NCBI GenBank assembly: GCA_043557195.1
Contig: CP121314.1
Coordinates: forward strand, 186,001 to 250,000
DNA: 64,000 bases
Direction: 5' to 3'
Source: Jejuia sp043557195
GTDB lineage: Bacteria > Bacteroidota > Bacteroidia > Flavobacteriales > Flavobacteriaceae
Notes under the pieces: generated by a model
What the model saw: the letters and a program-made list of their open reading frames with translations, nothing else
Told to the model about the DNA's origin: nothing
Database searches by the model: none
Part shown: positions 17,851 through 26,935 of the stretch, piece by piece
How the letters are laid out: every line of letters begins with the position of its first letter
Position numbering within the stretch: position 1 is the stretch's first letter
Position numbers and translations under genes: made by a program

Positions 17851-18918
17851 TTAAGAATATATCTTATTTATTAAATAAAAATCGGCTAAAACCAAAGCTG
17901 CCATAGCTTCTACAATAGGGACTGCTCTTGGTACCACACAAGGGTCGTGACGTCCTTTTCCTTGCATTTCTACAATGTCACCTTTTTTATCAATAGTTTC
18001 GTATTTCTGAATTAAAGTTGCTACGGGTTTAAAAGCTACATTAAAGTAAATATCCATCCCGTTGCTAATACCGCCTTGTACACCACCAGAGTAGTTGGTT
18101 TTTGTACTTCCATCAGTATTAAATGCATCGTTATGTTCGCTACCGTACATAGTACTTCCTTGGAAACCACTACCATATTCAAAACCTTTTACTGCGTTTA
18201 TAGACAACATAGCTTTACCTAATTCGGCATGCAATTTATCAAAAACAGGCTCTCCTAAACCAACAGGTGCATTTTTAACAACACAACTTATAATACCCCC
18301 AACAGTATCGCCTTTACTGCGAACTTCTTTGATGTATTGCTCCATTTTTGAAGCCATTTCTTGATCTGGACAACGTACAATATTAGATTCAATTTGTGTT
18401 AAATCAATCTCTGTATAAGGCTTATCAAGTTTCATGTTACCCACACTTGATACATACGCGTAAATCTCAACATCCTTAAGTATTTGTTTTGCAATAGCCC
18501 CAGCAACTACTCTACAAGCCGTTTCGCGTGCTGAACTACGTCCGCCTCCTCTATAATCACGAATACCATATTTTTTATCATAGGTGTAATCTGCATGACT
18601 TGGACGATAGCTGTCTTTTATATGCGAATAATCATGAGATTTTTGATTGGTGTTTTCAATAACAAAACCTATCGGAGTTCCTGTAGTTTTACCTTCAAAA
18701 ATTCCAGAATAAAACTTTACACCGTCTGGTTCTTTACGCTGTGTTACAATTGCCGACTGCCCTGGTTTACGACGATTTAGCTCATTTTGAATAGCGTTCA
18801 TATCCAATTCAATTCCCGGAGGACAACCGTCAATTACTCCACCTAAAGCAGGTCCATGAGATTCACCATACGTCGACACATTAAACAGTTTTCCAAAGGA
18901 ATTTCCAGCCATATTCAA
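17851..18918 (-). CDS. aroC: Chorismate synthase
   Basis: A 355-residue chorismate synthase, the last step of the shikimate pathway (EPSP to chorismate, reduced FMN as cofactor). The family signatures are present: GESHGPALGGVIDGCPPGIE (about 18-37), GRSSARETACRVVAGAIAKQ (about 126-145) and the C-terminal GRHDPCVVPRAVPIVEAMAA (about 322-341). Length is normal. Met3 is an alternative start, since MAGNSFGKLF is the usual N-terminus; the difference is two residues. It is not in an operon with other aromatic genes here. Confidence 0.97.
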   Translation of the reverse strand: MNMAGNSFGKLFNVSTYGESHGPALGGVIDGCPPGIELDMNAIQNELNRRKPGQSAIVTQRKEPDGVKFYSGIFEGKTTGTPIGFVIENTNQKSHDYSHIKDSYRPSHADYTYDKKYGIRDYRGGGRSSARETACRVVAGAIAKQILKDVEIYAYVSSVGNMKLDKPYTEIDLTQIESNIVRCPDQEMASKMEQYIKEVRSKGDTVGGIISCVVKNAPVGLGEPVFDKLHAELGKAMLSINAVKGFEYGSGFQGSTMYGSEHNDAFNTDGSTKTNYSGGVQGGISNGMDIYFNVAFKPVATLIQKYETIDKKGDIVEMQGKGRHDPCVVPRAVPIVEAMAALVLADFYLINKIYS

Positions 18919-19107
18919 AATTTTTCGCTAAAATAAACCATAGCCTTGAATTACACTAATTTTCAATACAATCAAAATCATCTATTTCATAACATTTAGC
19001 TAACAATAACCTCATAATTAGTTAATTAAATAGTAAACTTCACATAATACTAAAGGCGGTTATTTGTAATGTGAAAAAGTGCAAATTTACAAACCATTTA
19101 TAATCTA

Positions 19108-19953
19108 TTGAAAACAAAGCGAAAAGTAGAAATTGCTGTTATCTCTGATGTGCATTTAGGCACTTATGGCTGTCATGCAAAACAGTTGTTAACATATTTA
19201 AATAGTATAAATCCAAAAAAATTAATTCTTAACGGAGATATTATTGATATCTGGCAATTCAGCAAGCGTTATTTCCCAAAGTCGCACCTTAAAGTAATTA
19301 AGAAAATTATGGATTTTGCTGCAGATGGTGTTGAAGTAATTTACATTACTGGAAACCATGATGAAATGCTTAGAAAATTTAGTGATACCTCAATAGGGAA
19401 TATTTCAATTGTAGATAAATTGGTTTTGAATTTAGATGGTAAAAAAGCTTGGTTTTTTCATGGTGATGTGTTTGATGTTTCCATTCAGAATGCAAAATGG
19501 CTAGCTAAACTTGGTGGTTATGGTTACGATTTATTAATTCTTATAAATAGGTTAACAAACTGGGTTTTAGCAAAACTTGGAAAGGAACGCTATTCACTTT
19601 CAAAAAAGATTAAAAATGGTGTAAAAGGGGCTGTAAAGTTTATTGGTGATTATGAAAAAACAATTACAGATTTGGCTATTGATAATGGTTACGCTTATGT
19701 AGTTTGCGGACATATACATCAACCTAAAATGGAAATTCGAGAGAATAAATATGGAAAAACCATGTACTTAAATTCGGGAGATTGGGTTGAAAATTTTACC
19801 GCTTTAGAATACCAGTTTAAACGCTGGAAAATCTATAATTACAACTACGATAAATTGTCACCTTTCTTTGCCGATGAAGATGTTAAAGAAATGGGAGTTA
19901 AAGATTTAATTGCTGCTATTACTATCGTAGACAAAGCGCAAAAAGTTAAATAA
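19108..19953 (+). CDS. LpxH-like UDP-2,3-diacylglucosamine diphosphatase family metallophosphoesterase
   Basis: A 281-residue calcineurin-type metallophosphoesterase. Metal-binding motifs are all present: DVHLG (14-18), NGDIIDIW (about 42-49), GNHDE (about 81-85), HGDVFD (about 113-118) and GHIHQPKME (about 208-216). This pattern fits the LpxH-like branch of Bacteroidota, which hydrolyses UDP-2,3-diacylglucosamine in lipid A synthesis; LpxH itself is slightly shorter. The start codon is TTG at 19108. An in-frame stop lies at 19072-19074 and no in-frame ATG falls between it and the first motif, so TTG is the best start. Its stop overlaps the convergent FAD oxidase stop by 8 bp. Confidence 0.85.
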   Translation: MKTKRKVEIAVISDVHLGTYGCHAKQLLTYLNSINPKKLILNGDIIDIWQFSKRYFPKSHLKVIKKIMDFAADGVEVIYITGNHDEMLRKFSDTSIGNISIVDKLVLNLDGKKAWFFHGDVFDVSIQNAKWLAKLGGYGYDLLILINRLTNWVLAKLGKERYSLSKKIKNGVKGAVKFIGDYEKTITDLAIDNGYAYVVCGHIHQPKMEIRENKYGKTMYLNSGDWVENFTALEYQFKRWKIYNYNYDKLSPFFADEDVKEMGVKDLIAAITIVDKAQKVK

Positions 19954-22843
19954 GAGCTTCCTTTAAAATAGTGATTGGATGTTTTGCTTCGCGACCTGTA
20001 CCATCTTTAATTTGATGTCTACAACTTGTACCATTCGCTGAAATAATAACATTATCTTTTGCTTTTCTAACTGCTGGGAATAGGGTTTGCTCGCCAATTT
20101 GCATACTAACCTCATAATGCTCTTTTTCATAACCAAAGCTACCCGCCATACCGCAGCAACCACTTGGGATAATTGTAACTTTATAATGCTTTGGAAGATT
20201 CAACACCGAAAAACTTGAGAGTTGATTGCTCAGAGCTTTTTGATGACAATGTCCATGAAACTTTATTTCTTTTCCTTCAGTAGTGAATTGTTCTGATTTG
20301 ATGTTGCCCAAATCTATTTCCTTCTGAAGGAATTCTTCAATTAAATAGGTGTGTTTTGCAATTTTTTCTGCGGAAGTTTTATCATCTGCTAACTTTAAAT
20401 ACTCGTCTTTAAAGGTTAGAATTGCTGAAGGTTCTATACCTACTAATGGTGTCTCTTCTGAAATTTTATCTTTAAAATATGATATATTTTTTTTTGAAAT
20501 GTTTTGAGCTTCTTCTAAAAAACCTTTTGAGATATAAGACCGTGAAGATTCTAAATGATGAACTGGAATTACCTCATAATTTAGTGCTTCAAGCAAAATG
20601 ACAGCATCAAGAGCAATTTCTGATTCTAAATAATTTAAAAACTCATCAACGAAAAGATATACTGTTTTAATTGATCCTAAAGATTTACTTTTTCCTGCAT
20701 TTTTAAACTTGAAAGATTTTGTAATCCTAGGTAAACTTCTGTTCTGGTGAATCCCTAATACTTTCTTTATTAAAAAAGAAGACACAACATTTTGTTGTAA
20801 AAAATTATGTGTCTTTGGACCTTTAGAAAACAATTTATTGAATCGAGTAGATTTAGCAAATACTTTGTCTTTGAACCTAAAACCATTCTCTTTTTGATAT
20901 TGATACTGAAACTCAGCTTTCAGACTCGCTACATCAACACTACTTGGGCATTCACTGGCGCAGGCCTTACAGCTTAAGCACAAATCGAAAACCTCTTTTA
21001 GTTCTTCATGGTTGAATTTATTTGCTTTTTCAGAATTGGTTAAAAATTCACGTAATGCATTTGCTCTGGCTCGGGTAGTATCTTTTTCATTTCGGGTTGC
21101 TCGATAACTTGGGCACATCGTCCCACCAAATTCTGGTAGTTTTCTACAATCTCCAGAGCCATTACATTTCTCAGCCTCTCTTAAAATTCCCTGAGACTTC
21201 GAAAAATCTAAAAGGGTTTCAATTTCTGGTTCTTCCCTATCAATTTCATATCGCAAGGATGTATCCATCGGAATAGCATCCACAATTTTCCCAGGATTAA
21301 AAATAGTATTAGGGTCAAATACGTGTTTGATACGCTTCAAAATTTGATAATTATTATCTCCAATCATTAATGGGATAAATTCTGCACGTACAATGCCATC
21401 TCCATGTTCTCCACTAAAAGACCCCTTGTATTTCTTAACTAAATGAGCGACATCTGTAGTAATGTTTCGAAAAAGTGCAACACCCCTTTTTGTCTTTAAA
21501 TTTAAAATCGGTCTCAAATGTAACTCGCCTGCACCTGCATGCGCATAATAAATAGCCTTCTGTTTATAGCCTTTCATTAAATTGGTGAAATCTGAAATGT
21601 AGTTTGCCAAATCGGGCAATGCAACCGCAGTATCTTCAATACATGCCGCAGATTTTTCATCACCAATAATATTCCCAAGCAAACCTAATCCTGCACTTCT
21701 TAAATTATTCGCTTTATCAATAGTTTCACCTTCTAAAATAGGATTTGCGTAACTCAATCCAGAATCTTCCAACGTTTTAATTAATGCTTTGGCTTGAGAT
21801 TGAGCACCTTCTAAATTATCAGACCTTACTTCACACATTAAAATAGCCTCAGGATCACCCACCAAAAACTGTCTGTTTTCTTGTTGTGTTTTATTGCGTT
21901 TTGTACAATCTAAAATGGTTTTATCCATCATCTCACAATTGTACAAATTGTGTTGCATTGTTGGCACTACAGCTTGCAGACATTTTTCAATAGTGTCAAA
22001 ATGTGCTGGCACCATAATTCTATGTTCTGGCGGCAAATCGTCTAATTGCAATGTGATTTGTGTGGTAAATGCTAATGTGCCTTCACTCCCAGAAAGCAAT
22101 TTACACATGTTGAATTTTTCGGTAGTGGTTGAAAAAACATCAGACTTGATTAATTCATCAATGGCATATCCTGTATTTCTTCTATGAATTTCAGCCTTAG
22201 GAAACTCTTTATGAATTTCATTTTGAACGGTTTCGCCCTTTAGTTCATTATAAATAGTCTTATAAATTCTCCCTTCAAGAGTATTCAGTTTTGTTTTCTG
22301 CATGAATTCTTCTGAAGAAAGTTTACCAAAAGTCACTTCGCTCCCATCGCTTAAAATGGTTTGTAACTCCAACACTTTATCTCTTGTAACACCATATTTA
22401 ATTGATGTTGTTCCAGATGAATTATTCCCCACCATACCTCCTATCATACACCGGTTTGAAGTGGATGTATTGGGCCCAAAAAAGAGACCGTAAGGTTTTA
22501 AATAATTATTAAGTTGATCTCTAACAACTCCTGGCTGCACCGTTACAGTTTTTGTTCTTTCATCAAGACTTATAATTTTCGTGAAATACTTAGAAACATC
22601 CACCACAATACCATTACCGACACATTGTCCTGCCAATGAAGTACCTGCTGTTCTAGGGATTAAGGATGTATTATTCTGTGCCGCAAACTCAATAAGTAAT
22701 TTAATATCAGCCTTATTCTTTGGGTACGCAACTGCCAATGGCAACATTCTATAGACTGATGCGTCAGTGGCATACAAAGCCCTCATCAAGTTGTCATATA
22801 GCAATTCTCCTGAAAGTTTTGATTTTAAGAGTTTTAAAGACAT
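19946..22843 (-). CDS. FAD-linked oxidase / Fe-S dehydrogenase fusion (D-lactate dehydrogenase type)
   Basis: A 965-residue fusion. Residues about 1-530 are a FAD-binding PCMH domain with FAD-oxidase C-terminal domain (PRTAGTSLAGQCVG, VGNNSSGTTSIKYG, and the C-terminal GEHGDGIVRAEF). Residues about 550-680 bind Fe-S clusters (CLSCKACASECPSSVDV). The C-terminal part has cysteine-rich CCG-type motifs (GHCHQKAL, SGCCGMAGSFGYE). This is the YdiJ/Dld-II plan, which oxidises D-lactate or a related 2-hydroxy acid and passes electrons to the respiratory chain. The exact substrate is not set by sequence. It is a single gene, divergent from a small barrel protein gene. Confidence 0.92.
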   Translation of the reverse strand: MSLKLLKSKLSGELLYDNLMRALYATDASVYRMLPLAVAYPKNKADIKLLIEFAAQNNTSLIPRTAGTSLAGQCVGNGIVVDVSKYFTKIISLDERTKTVTVQPGVVRDQLNNYLKPYGLFFGPNTSTSNRCMIGGMVGNNSSGTTSIKYGVTRDKVLELQTILSDGSEVTFGKLSSEEFMQKTKLNTLEGRIYKTIYNELKGETVQNEIHKEFPKAEIHRRNTGYAIDELIKSDVFSTTTEKFNMCKLLSGSEGTLAFTTQITLQLDDLPPEHRIMVPAHFDTIEKCLQAVVPTMQHNLYNCEMMDKTILDCTKRNKTQQENRQFLVGDPEAILMCEVRSDNLEGAQSQAKALIKTLEDSGLSYANPILEGETIDKANNLRSAGLGLLGNIIGDEKSAACIEDTAVALPDLANYISDFTNLMKGYKQKAIYYAHAGAGELHLRPILNLKTKRGVALFRNITTDVAHLVKKYKGSFSGEHGDGIVRAEFIPLMIGDNNYQILKRIKHVFDPNTIFNPGKIVDAIPMDTSLRYEIDREEPEIETLLDFSKSQGILREAEKCNGSGDCRKLPEFGGTMCPSYRATRNEKDTTRARANALREFLTNSEKANKFNHEELKEVFDLCLSCKACASECPSSVDVASLKAEFQYQYQKENGFRFKDKVFAKSTRFNKLFSKGPKTHNFLQQNVVSSFLIKKVLGIHQNRSLPRITKSFKFKNAGKSKSLGSIKTVYLFVDEFLNYLESEIALDAVILLEALNYEVIPVHHLESSRSYISKGFLEEAQNISKKNISYFKDKISEETPLVGIEPSAILTFKDEYLKLADDKTSAEKIAKHTYLIEEFLQKEIDLGNIKSEQFTTEGKEIKFHGHCHQKALSNQLSSFSVLNLPKHYKVTIIPSGCCGMAGSFGYEKEHYEVSMQIGEQTLFPAVRKAKDNVIISANGTSCRHQIKDGTGREAKHPITILKEALI

Positions 22844-22981
22844 TGTGTTAATAAATCTTGCTCATGCGTAAATATATATACAATTTTGGCGTTATTTTTG
22901 TAAAGTTATTCAGAATAATAAACAAGATCTATTTTGGCATTTAGATCGTATATTCATTAATCAAATAAAAACTAAAAACTT

Positions 22982-23476
22982 ATGAAAAAATTATTCGTAT
23001 TAGCAATCGCAGTATTAGGATTTTCATTTACTTCAAATGCACAAGACATTGCAGACAACGCCATTGGACTTCGATTAGGAGATAGCGATGGATTTGGAGC
23101 AGAGATTTCATATCAGCGCGCATTAGGAGAAAATAACAGGTTAGAATTAGACTTGGGTTTAAGATCAGGAAGTAACTTTGACGGCTTTAAATTAGCTGGT
23201 TTATACCAATGGGTATGGTTACTAGATGGTAACTTTAACTGGTATGCTGGTGTTGGTGGTGGTTTAGCTTCTTATAGCTTCGATAGAGTACCGCAAGGTT
23301 TTGACGATGGAGACACCTTTATTTTCGCAGCAGGTGATATTGGTATAGAATATAATTTTGATATACCATTACAACTTTCCCTAGATTTTAGACCAGAAAT
23401 TGGTTTTGGTGAAGGCGTTTACAGTAATGATGATTTAGATTTTGATATTGCTTTAGGTATTCGCTATCAATTCTAA
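22982..23476 (+). CDS. Small outer-membrane beta-barrel protein
   Basis: A 164-residue protein with a Sec signal peptide (residues 1-20, TSNAQ end) followed by alternating beta strands, ending with the aromatic GIRYQF typical of outer-membrane barrels. The predicted eight-strand size fits small OmpW/OmpX-like porins. No ligand can be named. It is a single gene with its own strong terminator at 23497-23522. Confidence 0.82.
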   Translation: MKKLFVLAIAVLGFSFTSNAQDIADNAIGLRLGDSDGFGAEISYQRALGENNRLELDLGLRSGSNFDGFKLAGLYQWVWLLDGNFNWYAGVGGGLASYSFDRVPQGFDDGDTFIFAAGDIGIEYNFDIPLQLSLDFRPEIGFGEGVYSNDDLDFDIALGIRYQF

Positions 23477-23496
23477 TTTTAGTTAAATATATTGCA

Positions 23497-23524
23497 AAAA
23501 GCACCTTAATTAAGGTGCTTTTTT
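23497..23524 (+). terminator. Rho-independent terminator after small barrel gene
   Basis: A perfect 12-bp stem (AAAAGCACCTTA / TAAGGTGCTTTT) with a 2-nt loop, followed by further T residues, 20 bp past the stop codon. Confidence 0.93.
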
Positions 23525-23578
23525 TATGCCTATTTATTGGAAGTCTACTATATTTGATTCAGAAATTTGTTCTTAGAT

Positions 23579-24553
23579 ATGAAAACTATAAAATGGGGAT
23601 TTATTGGTTGTGGTAGTGTTACTGAGGTTAAAAGTGGGCCTCCTTACCAACTAACTGAGGGTTTTGAGGTTTCGGCTGTAATGCGGCGAGATTTAGAAAA
23701 AGCTAAAGATTATGCATTAAGACATAATATAAACAAATATTATAATGACGCTGATACACTGATAAATGATGAGGATGTTGATGCTGTATATATTGCAACA
23801 CCACCAGATAGTCATAAAATGTATGCGCTTAAAGTAGCCGAAGCAGGAAAACCATGTTGCATAGAAAAACCTCTATCACCAAGTTATCAAGAAAGTTTAG
23901 CCATTCAGCAAGCTTTTGAAGCGAAAAACCTACCTCTTTTTGTTGCCTATTATAGACGCTCTTTACCTCGGTTTTTAAAAGTTAAGTCATGGTTAGATGC
24001 TAATAAAATTGGAGACGTACGCCATGTGAATTGGACGTTTTGCAAACCGCCAAATGATTTAGATTTGAATAAAACCTACAATTGGCGGACAGATTCTAAA
24101 ATTGCCCCTGGAGGTTATTTTGATGATTTGGCAAGTCATGGCTTGGATTTATTGGCTTTTTTCTTCGGAGAGTTTAAGGATGTTAAAGGCTTTTGCACTA
24201 ATCAACAACAACTTTATAAAGCATATGATGCTATTACAGCGTCATGGATTCATAAAAGTGGCATTACAGGTTCGGGAAGCTGGCATTTTGGAAGCAACAA
24301 TCATGTAGATGATATAACTATTATCGGTAGCAAAGGCTCTATTAAATTTTCTATTTTCTTAGAAAACCCAGTCCAATTAAGAATTGAAGATTCTAAGGAA
24401 TCATTAGTTATTGATCACCCTGAACACGTTCAGCTATATCATGTTAAAGGTATGCGCGATGAATTAATTCTGAATAATTTCAAGCATCCTTCAAGAGGAA
24501 AAACTGCGGTTCATACCAGTTGGGTAATGGATAAGATATTAGGTAAACTCTAA
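23579..24553 (+). CDS. Gfo/Idh/MocA family oxidoreductase
   Basis: A 324-residue NAD(P)-dependent sugar or inositol dehydrogenase-like protein. The Rossmann motif GFIGCGSV lies at about residues 7-14, the cofactor-site EKPLSP at about 95-100, and the catalytic-type region GGYFDDLASHGLDLLAFFFG at about 177-196. I chose ATG at 23579. A TTG four codons earlier would only add MFLD and is less likely. It is followed by two ThuA-domain genes in the same direction. Gfo/Idh/MocA and ThuA proteins often occur together in sugar catabolism loci of Bacteroidota, so a role in oxidation of an unusual sugar is inferred. Confidence 0.92.
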   Translation: MKTIKWGFIGCGSVTEVKSGPPYQLTEGFEVSAVMRRDLEKAKDYALRHNINKYYNDADTLINDEDVDAVYIATPPDSHKMYALKVAEAGKPCCIEKPLSPSYQESLAIQQAFEAKNLPLFVAYYRRSLPRFLKVKSWLDANKIGDVRHVNWTFCKPPNDLDLNKTYNWRTDSKIAPGGYFDDLASHGLDLLAFFFGEFKDVKGFCTNQQQLYKAYDAITASWIHKSGITGSGSWHFGSNNHVDDITIIGSKGSIKFSIFLENPVQLRIEDSKESLVIDHPEHVQLYHVKGMRDELILNNFKHPSRGKTAVHTSWVMDKILGKL

Positions 24554-24563
24554 TCTTTTTCTA

Positions 24564-24599
24564 AAATGTTTCGTTCTTTATATTAGTTATGAAACATTT
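24564..24599. repeat. Inverted repeat between oxidoreductase and ThuA genes
   Basis: AAATGTTTC (24564-24572) and GAAACATTT (24591-24599) are perfect 9-bp arms separated by 18 nt. No U tract follows, so it is either a weak terminator of the oxidoreductase gene or a leader structure or operator for the ThuA pair. Confidence 0.4.
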
Positions 24600-24658
24600 G
24601 CTCACATAAATTATTACAGTTTTTCATATCTTAACCAAAATTGATTAAACCATACTAA

Positions 24659-25717
24659 ATGAAATCAATCCAAATTGCAATTTTATCACTTTTTTGTTTA
24701 CTTCTAAACAGTTGCAAAAACGAGACTAAACCTTCCGAAACACCAAAAGTTAAAAAACTAAAAGCACTTATTATAGATGGTGAGAATAATCATGGTATTT
24801 GGCCAAAAAGTACATTTATGATGAAGGATTTTCTCGAAGAAACTGATTTGTTTGAAGTAGACATTGCTAGAAAAAAGTACAATTGGGTAGGGCCTCATCA
24901 CAACGTAACAGATTTGGATAGTATCGAACAATTATTAGACCTTTATCCACTAAATGATGGTGTAAATAGAATTACGGTTGACTCCACAAAATTTGATTCT
25001 GATTTTAATCCAGATTTCAGTAAATACGATGTGGTAATAAATAATTTGGGCTGGAAATCTTCGGAGTGGCCAGAAGCTACCAAATCTAGCTTTATTAATT
25101 ATATGAAGAACGGTGGTGGTTTAGTGACAATTCATGCGGCCAATAATGCCTGGGGTAATTGGGATGAATACAATAAAATGCTTGGTCTTGGTGCCTGGGG
25201 AGGTAGAGATGCTTCAACTGGTCCGTACATTTTTTATAATGATGAAGAAAAAATTGTTCATGATCCGTCTGAAGGGATTTGCGCTTCACATGGCAAACAA
25301 TATGCATATCAATTAACCACGAGAGCACCTGAACACCCAATAATGAAAGGGCTACCTAAATTTTGGATGCATGCACAAGATGAACTTTACGACCGCATGC
25401 GCGGGCCTGGAGAAAACATGACTATTCTTGCAACAGCATATTCTGATACTGAAGGTAATGCACCACCATGGAATAAAGACGTTAAAGGTACAGGTAGACA
25501 CGAACCATTATTAATTGCTGTAGATTATGGGGACGGACGTGTATTCCACTCTGCATTAGGACACATGGATTATTCTATGGAATGCGTAGGCTTTAAAACC
25601 ACATTCCAACGAGGAGCGGAATGGGCAGCATCAGGAAAAGTAACTCTAACTGTTCCAGAAAATTTCCCAACAGCAGATAGCACAAGTACTTTTAAATGGA
25701 CACAAAAATCTAAATAA
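24659..25717 (+). CDS. ThuA-domain lipoprotein 1
   Basis: A 352-residue protein with a lipoprotein signal (LLLNSC, Cys19) and a ThuA-like glutamine-amidotransferase-fold domain (about 35-335): DGENNHGIWPKST, NGGGLVTIHAANNAW, GRHEPLLIAVDYGDGRVFHS, LGHMDYS. ThuA was named for trehalose utilisation in rhizobia, and most Bacteroidota members are exported and act on unknown glycosides. The next gene is a paralogue of the same layout starting 6 bp after this stop, so the two are cotranscribed products of a tandem duplication. Confidence 0.92.
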   Translation: MKSIQIAILSLFCLLLNSCKNETKPSETPKVKKLKALIIDGENNHGIWPKSTFMMKDFLEETDLFEVDIARKKYNWVGPHHNVTDLDSIEQLLDLYPLNDGVNRITVDSTKFDSDFNPDFSKYDVVINNLGWKSSEWPEATKSSFINYMKNGGGLVTIHAANNAWGNWDEYNKMLGLGAWGGRDASTGPYIFYNDEEKIVHDPSEGICASHGKQYAYQLTTRAPEHPIMKGLPKFWMHAQDELYDRMRGPGENMTILATAYSDTEGNAPPWNKDVKGTGRHEPLLIAVDYGDGRVFHSALGHMDYSMECVGFKTTFQRGAEWAASGKVTLTVPENFPTADSTSTFKWTQKSK

Positions 25718-25723
25718 ACTAAA

Positions 25724-26731
25724 ATGAGGTTGTCTAAACTATTTTCAATAGCTATTTTAGCTTTATGGTTAATACTTTTAAACTGTAAATCTACAAGTAA
25801 AACTAGTGATTTAGATAAACCTAAAAAGCTAAAAGCACTTATTCTTGATGGTGAAAACAACCATGCTATATGGCCAAAAAGCACCTTAATGATCAAATAT
25901 TATTTAGAAGAAACCGGTCTTTTTCAAGTTGATATTGCTCGAAAAGCCTATACCTGGAAGGGAGAAGAACTTATCGAAAAATTTCCTTTAAATCCCCCGA
26001 TAGAGACAACACCTGTTGAAAAGCCTAAATTCGATTCAAACTTTAAACCAGATTTTAGTAAGTACGATTTAGTTGTTTCAAACCTTGGTTGGAGAGCTTC
26101 TGAGTTACCACAAGAGGCTAAAACTAATTTTGAGAAATTTATGTCAAATGGTGGCGGATTAGTTATAATACATGCTGCTGATAATTCTTGGCCTAAATGG
26201 GACGCATTTAATAAAATGATAGGACTCGGAGGTTGGGGAGGCAGAAATGAAGCTTCTGGTCCTTATGTGTTTTACAATGACGATGATAAAATAGTACACG
26301 ACACATCAAAAGGAAATTGCGGACAACATGGTAAACAATCTGAGTTTATTGTAAAAACAAGAGCTCCGGAACACCCAATAATGAAGGGTTTACCCAATGA
26401 ATGGCTTCATGCTAAAGACGAATTATATGAAAAGCTTCGTGGTCCTGCAGAAAACATGACCATTTTAGCTACAGCCTATTCTGATAAAAAAAGTGACCCA
26501 AAACGAACAGGAAGACACGAACCAATGCTCATGACCATTAATTATAAAAAAGGTCGTGTATTTCATACTACTTTGGGGCATATGGATTATTCCATGCAAT
26601 GCGTGGGTTTTATAACAACGCTACAAAGAGGCTCTGAATGGGCAGCAACTGGAAATGTAACTCAAGATTTACCCAAAGATTTACCTTCTGCTCAAAGTAC
26701 AAGTGTTAGAAAATGGAGTTTAAATAAATAA
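25724..26731 (+). CDS. ThuA-domain lipoprotein 2 (tandem paralogue)
   Basis: A 335-residue paralogue of the upstream gene, with lipobox-like LLNC (Cys22) and the same motifs in the same order (LDGENNHAIWPKSTLMI, NGGGLVIIHAADNSW, GRHEPMLMTINYKKGRVFHT, LGHMDYSMQCVGF). It is shorter mainly because two loops present in the first copy (around HHNVTDLDSIEQ and GNAPPWNKDVK) are missing. Spacing of 6 bp indicates translation coupling. Having two copies suggests two related substrates or a heteromer; that is inference. Confidence 0.92.
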   Translation: MRLSKLFSIAILALWLILLNCKSTSKTSDLDKPKKLKALILDGENNHAIWPKSTLMIKYYLEETGLFQVDIARKAYTWKGEELIEKFPLNPPIETTPVEKPKFDSNFKPDFSKYDLVVSNLGWRASELPQEAKTNFEKFMSNGGGLVIIHAADNSWPKWDAFNKMIGLGGWGGRNEASGPYVFYNDDDKIVHDTSKGNCGQHGKQSEFIVKTRAPEHPIMKGLPNEWLHAKDELYEKLRGPAENMTILATAYSDKKSDPKRTGRHEPMLMTINYKKGRVFHTTLGHMDYSMQCVGFITTLQRGSEWAATGNVTQDLPKDLPSAQSTSVRKWSLNK

Positions 26732-26855
26732 TTCTATTTCTTTATATTCTGAAACTTTCATATTTAAACAAAATCTTATTTTTAGCTTTCATAAGAGAGG
26801 TTTATTGTTTTTTTAGGTTGATTTTATTGAATTTAACTTCATTTAACATTTTGAA

Positions 26856-26887
26856 TTGAAATTTACTCCTATTAATACTTAACTTTA
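26856..26887 (+). promoter_or_regulatory. Promoter of the metalloprotease gene
   Basis: TTG at 26856-26858, a 21-bp spacer, and TAACTTTA at 26880-26887, one mismatch from TAnnTTTG. It lies 48 bp upstream of the ATG. Confidence 0.55.
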
Positions 26888-26935
26888 GCGACGCTAATTT
26901 AAATATCAAGAATTCATTAATTTCAAAAAAACTTT

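Noticed and set aside
23567..23578. TTG start for the Gfo/Idh/MocA gene
   Set aside because: ATG at 23579 gives the usual short lead into the Rossmann motif.
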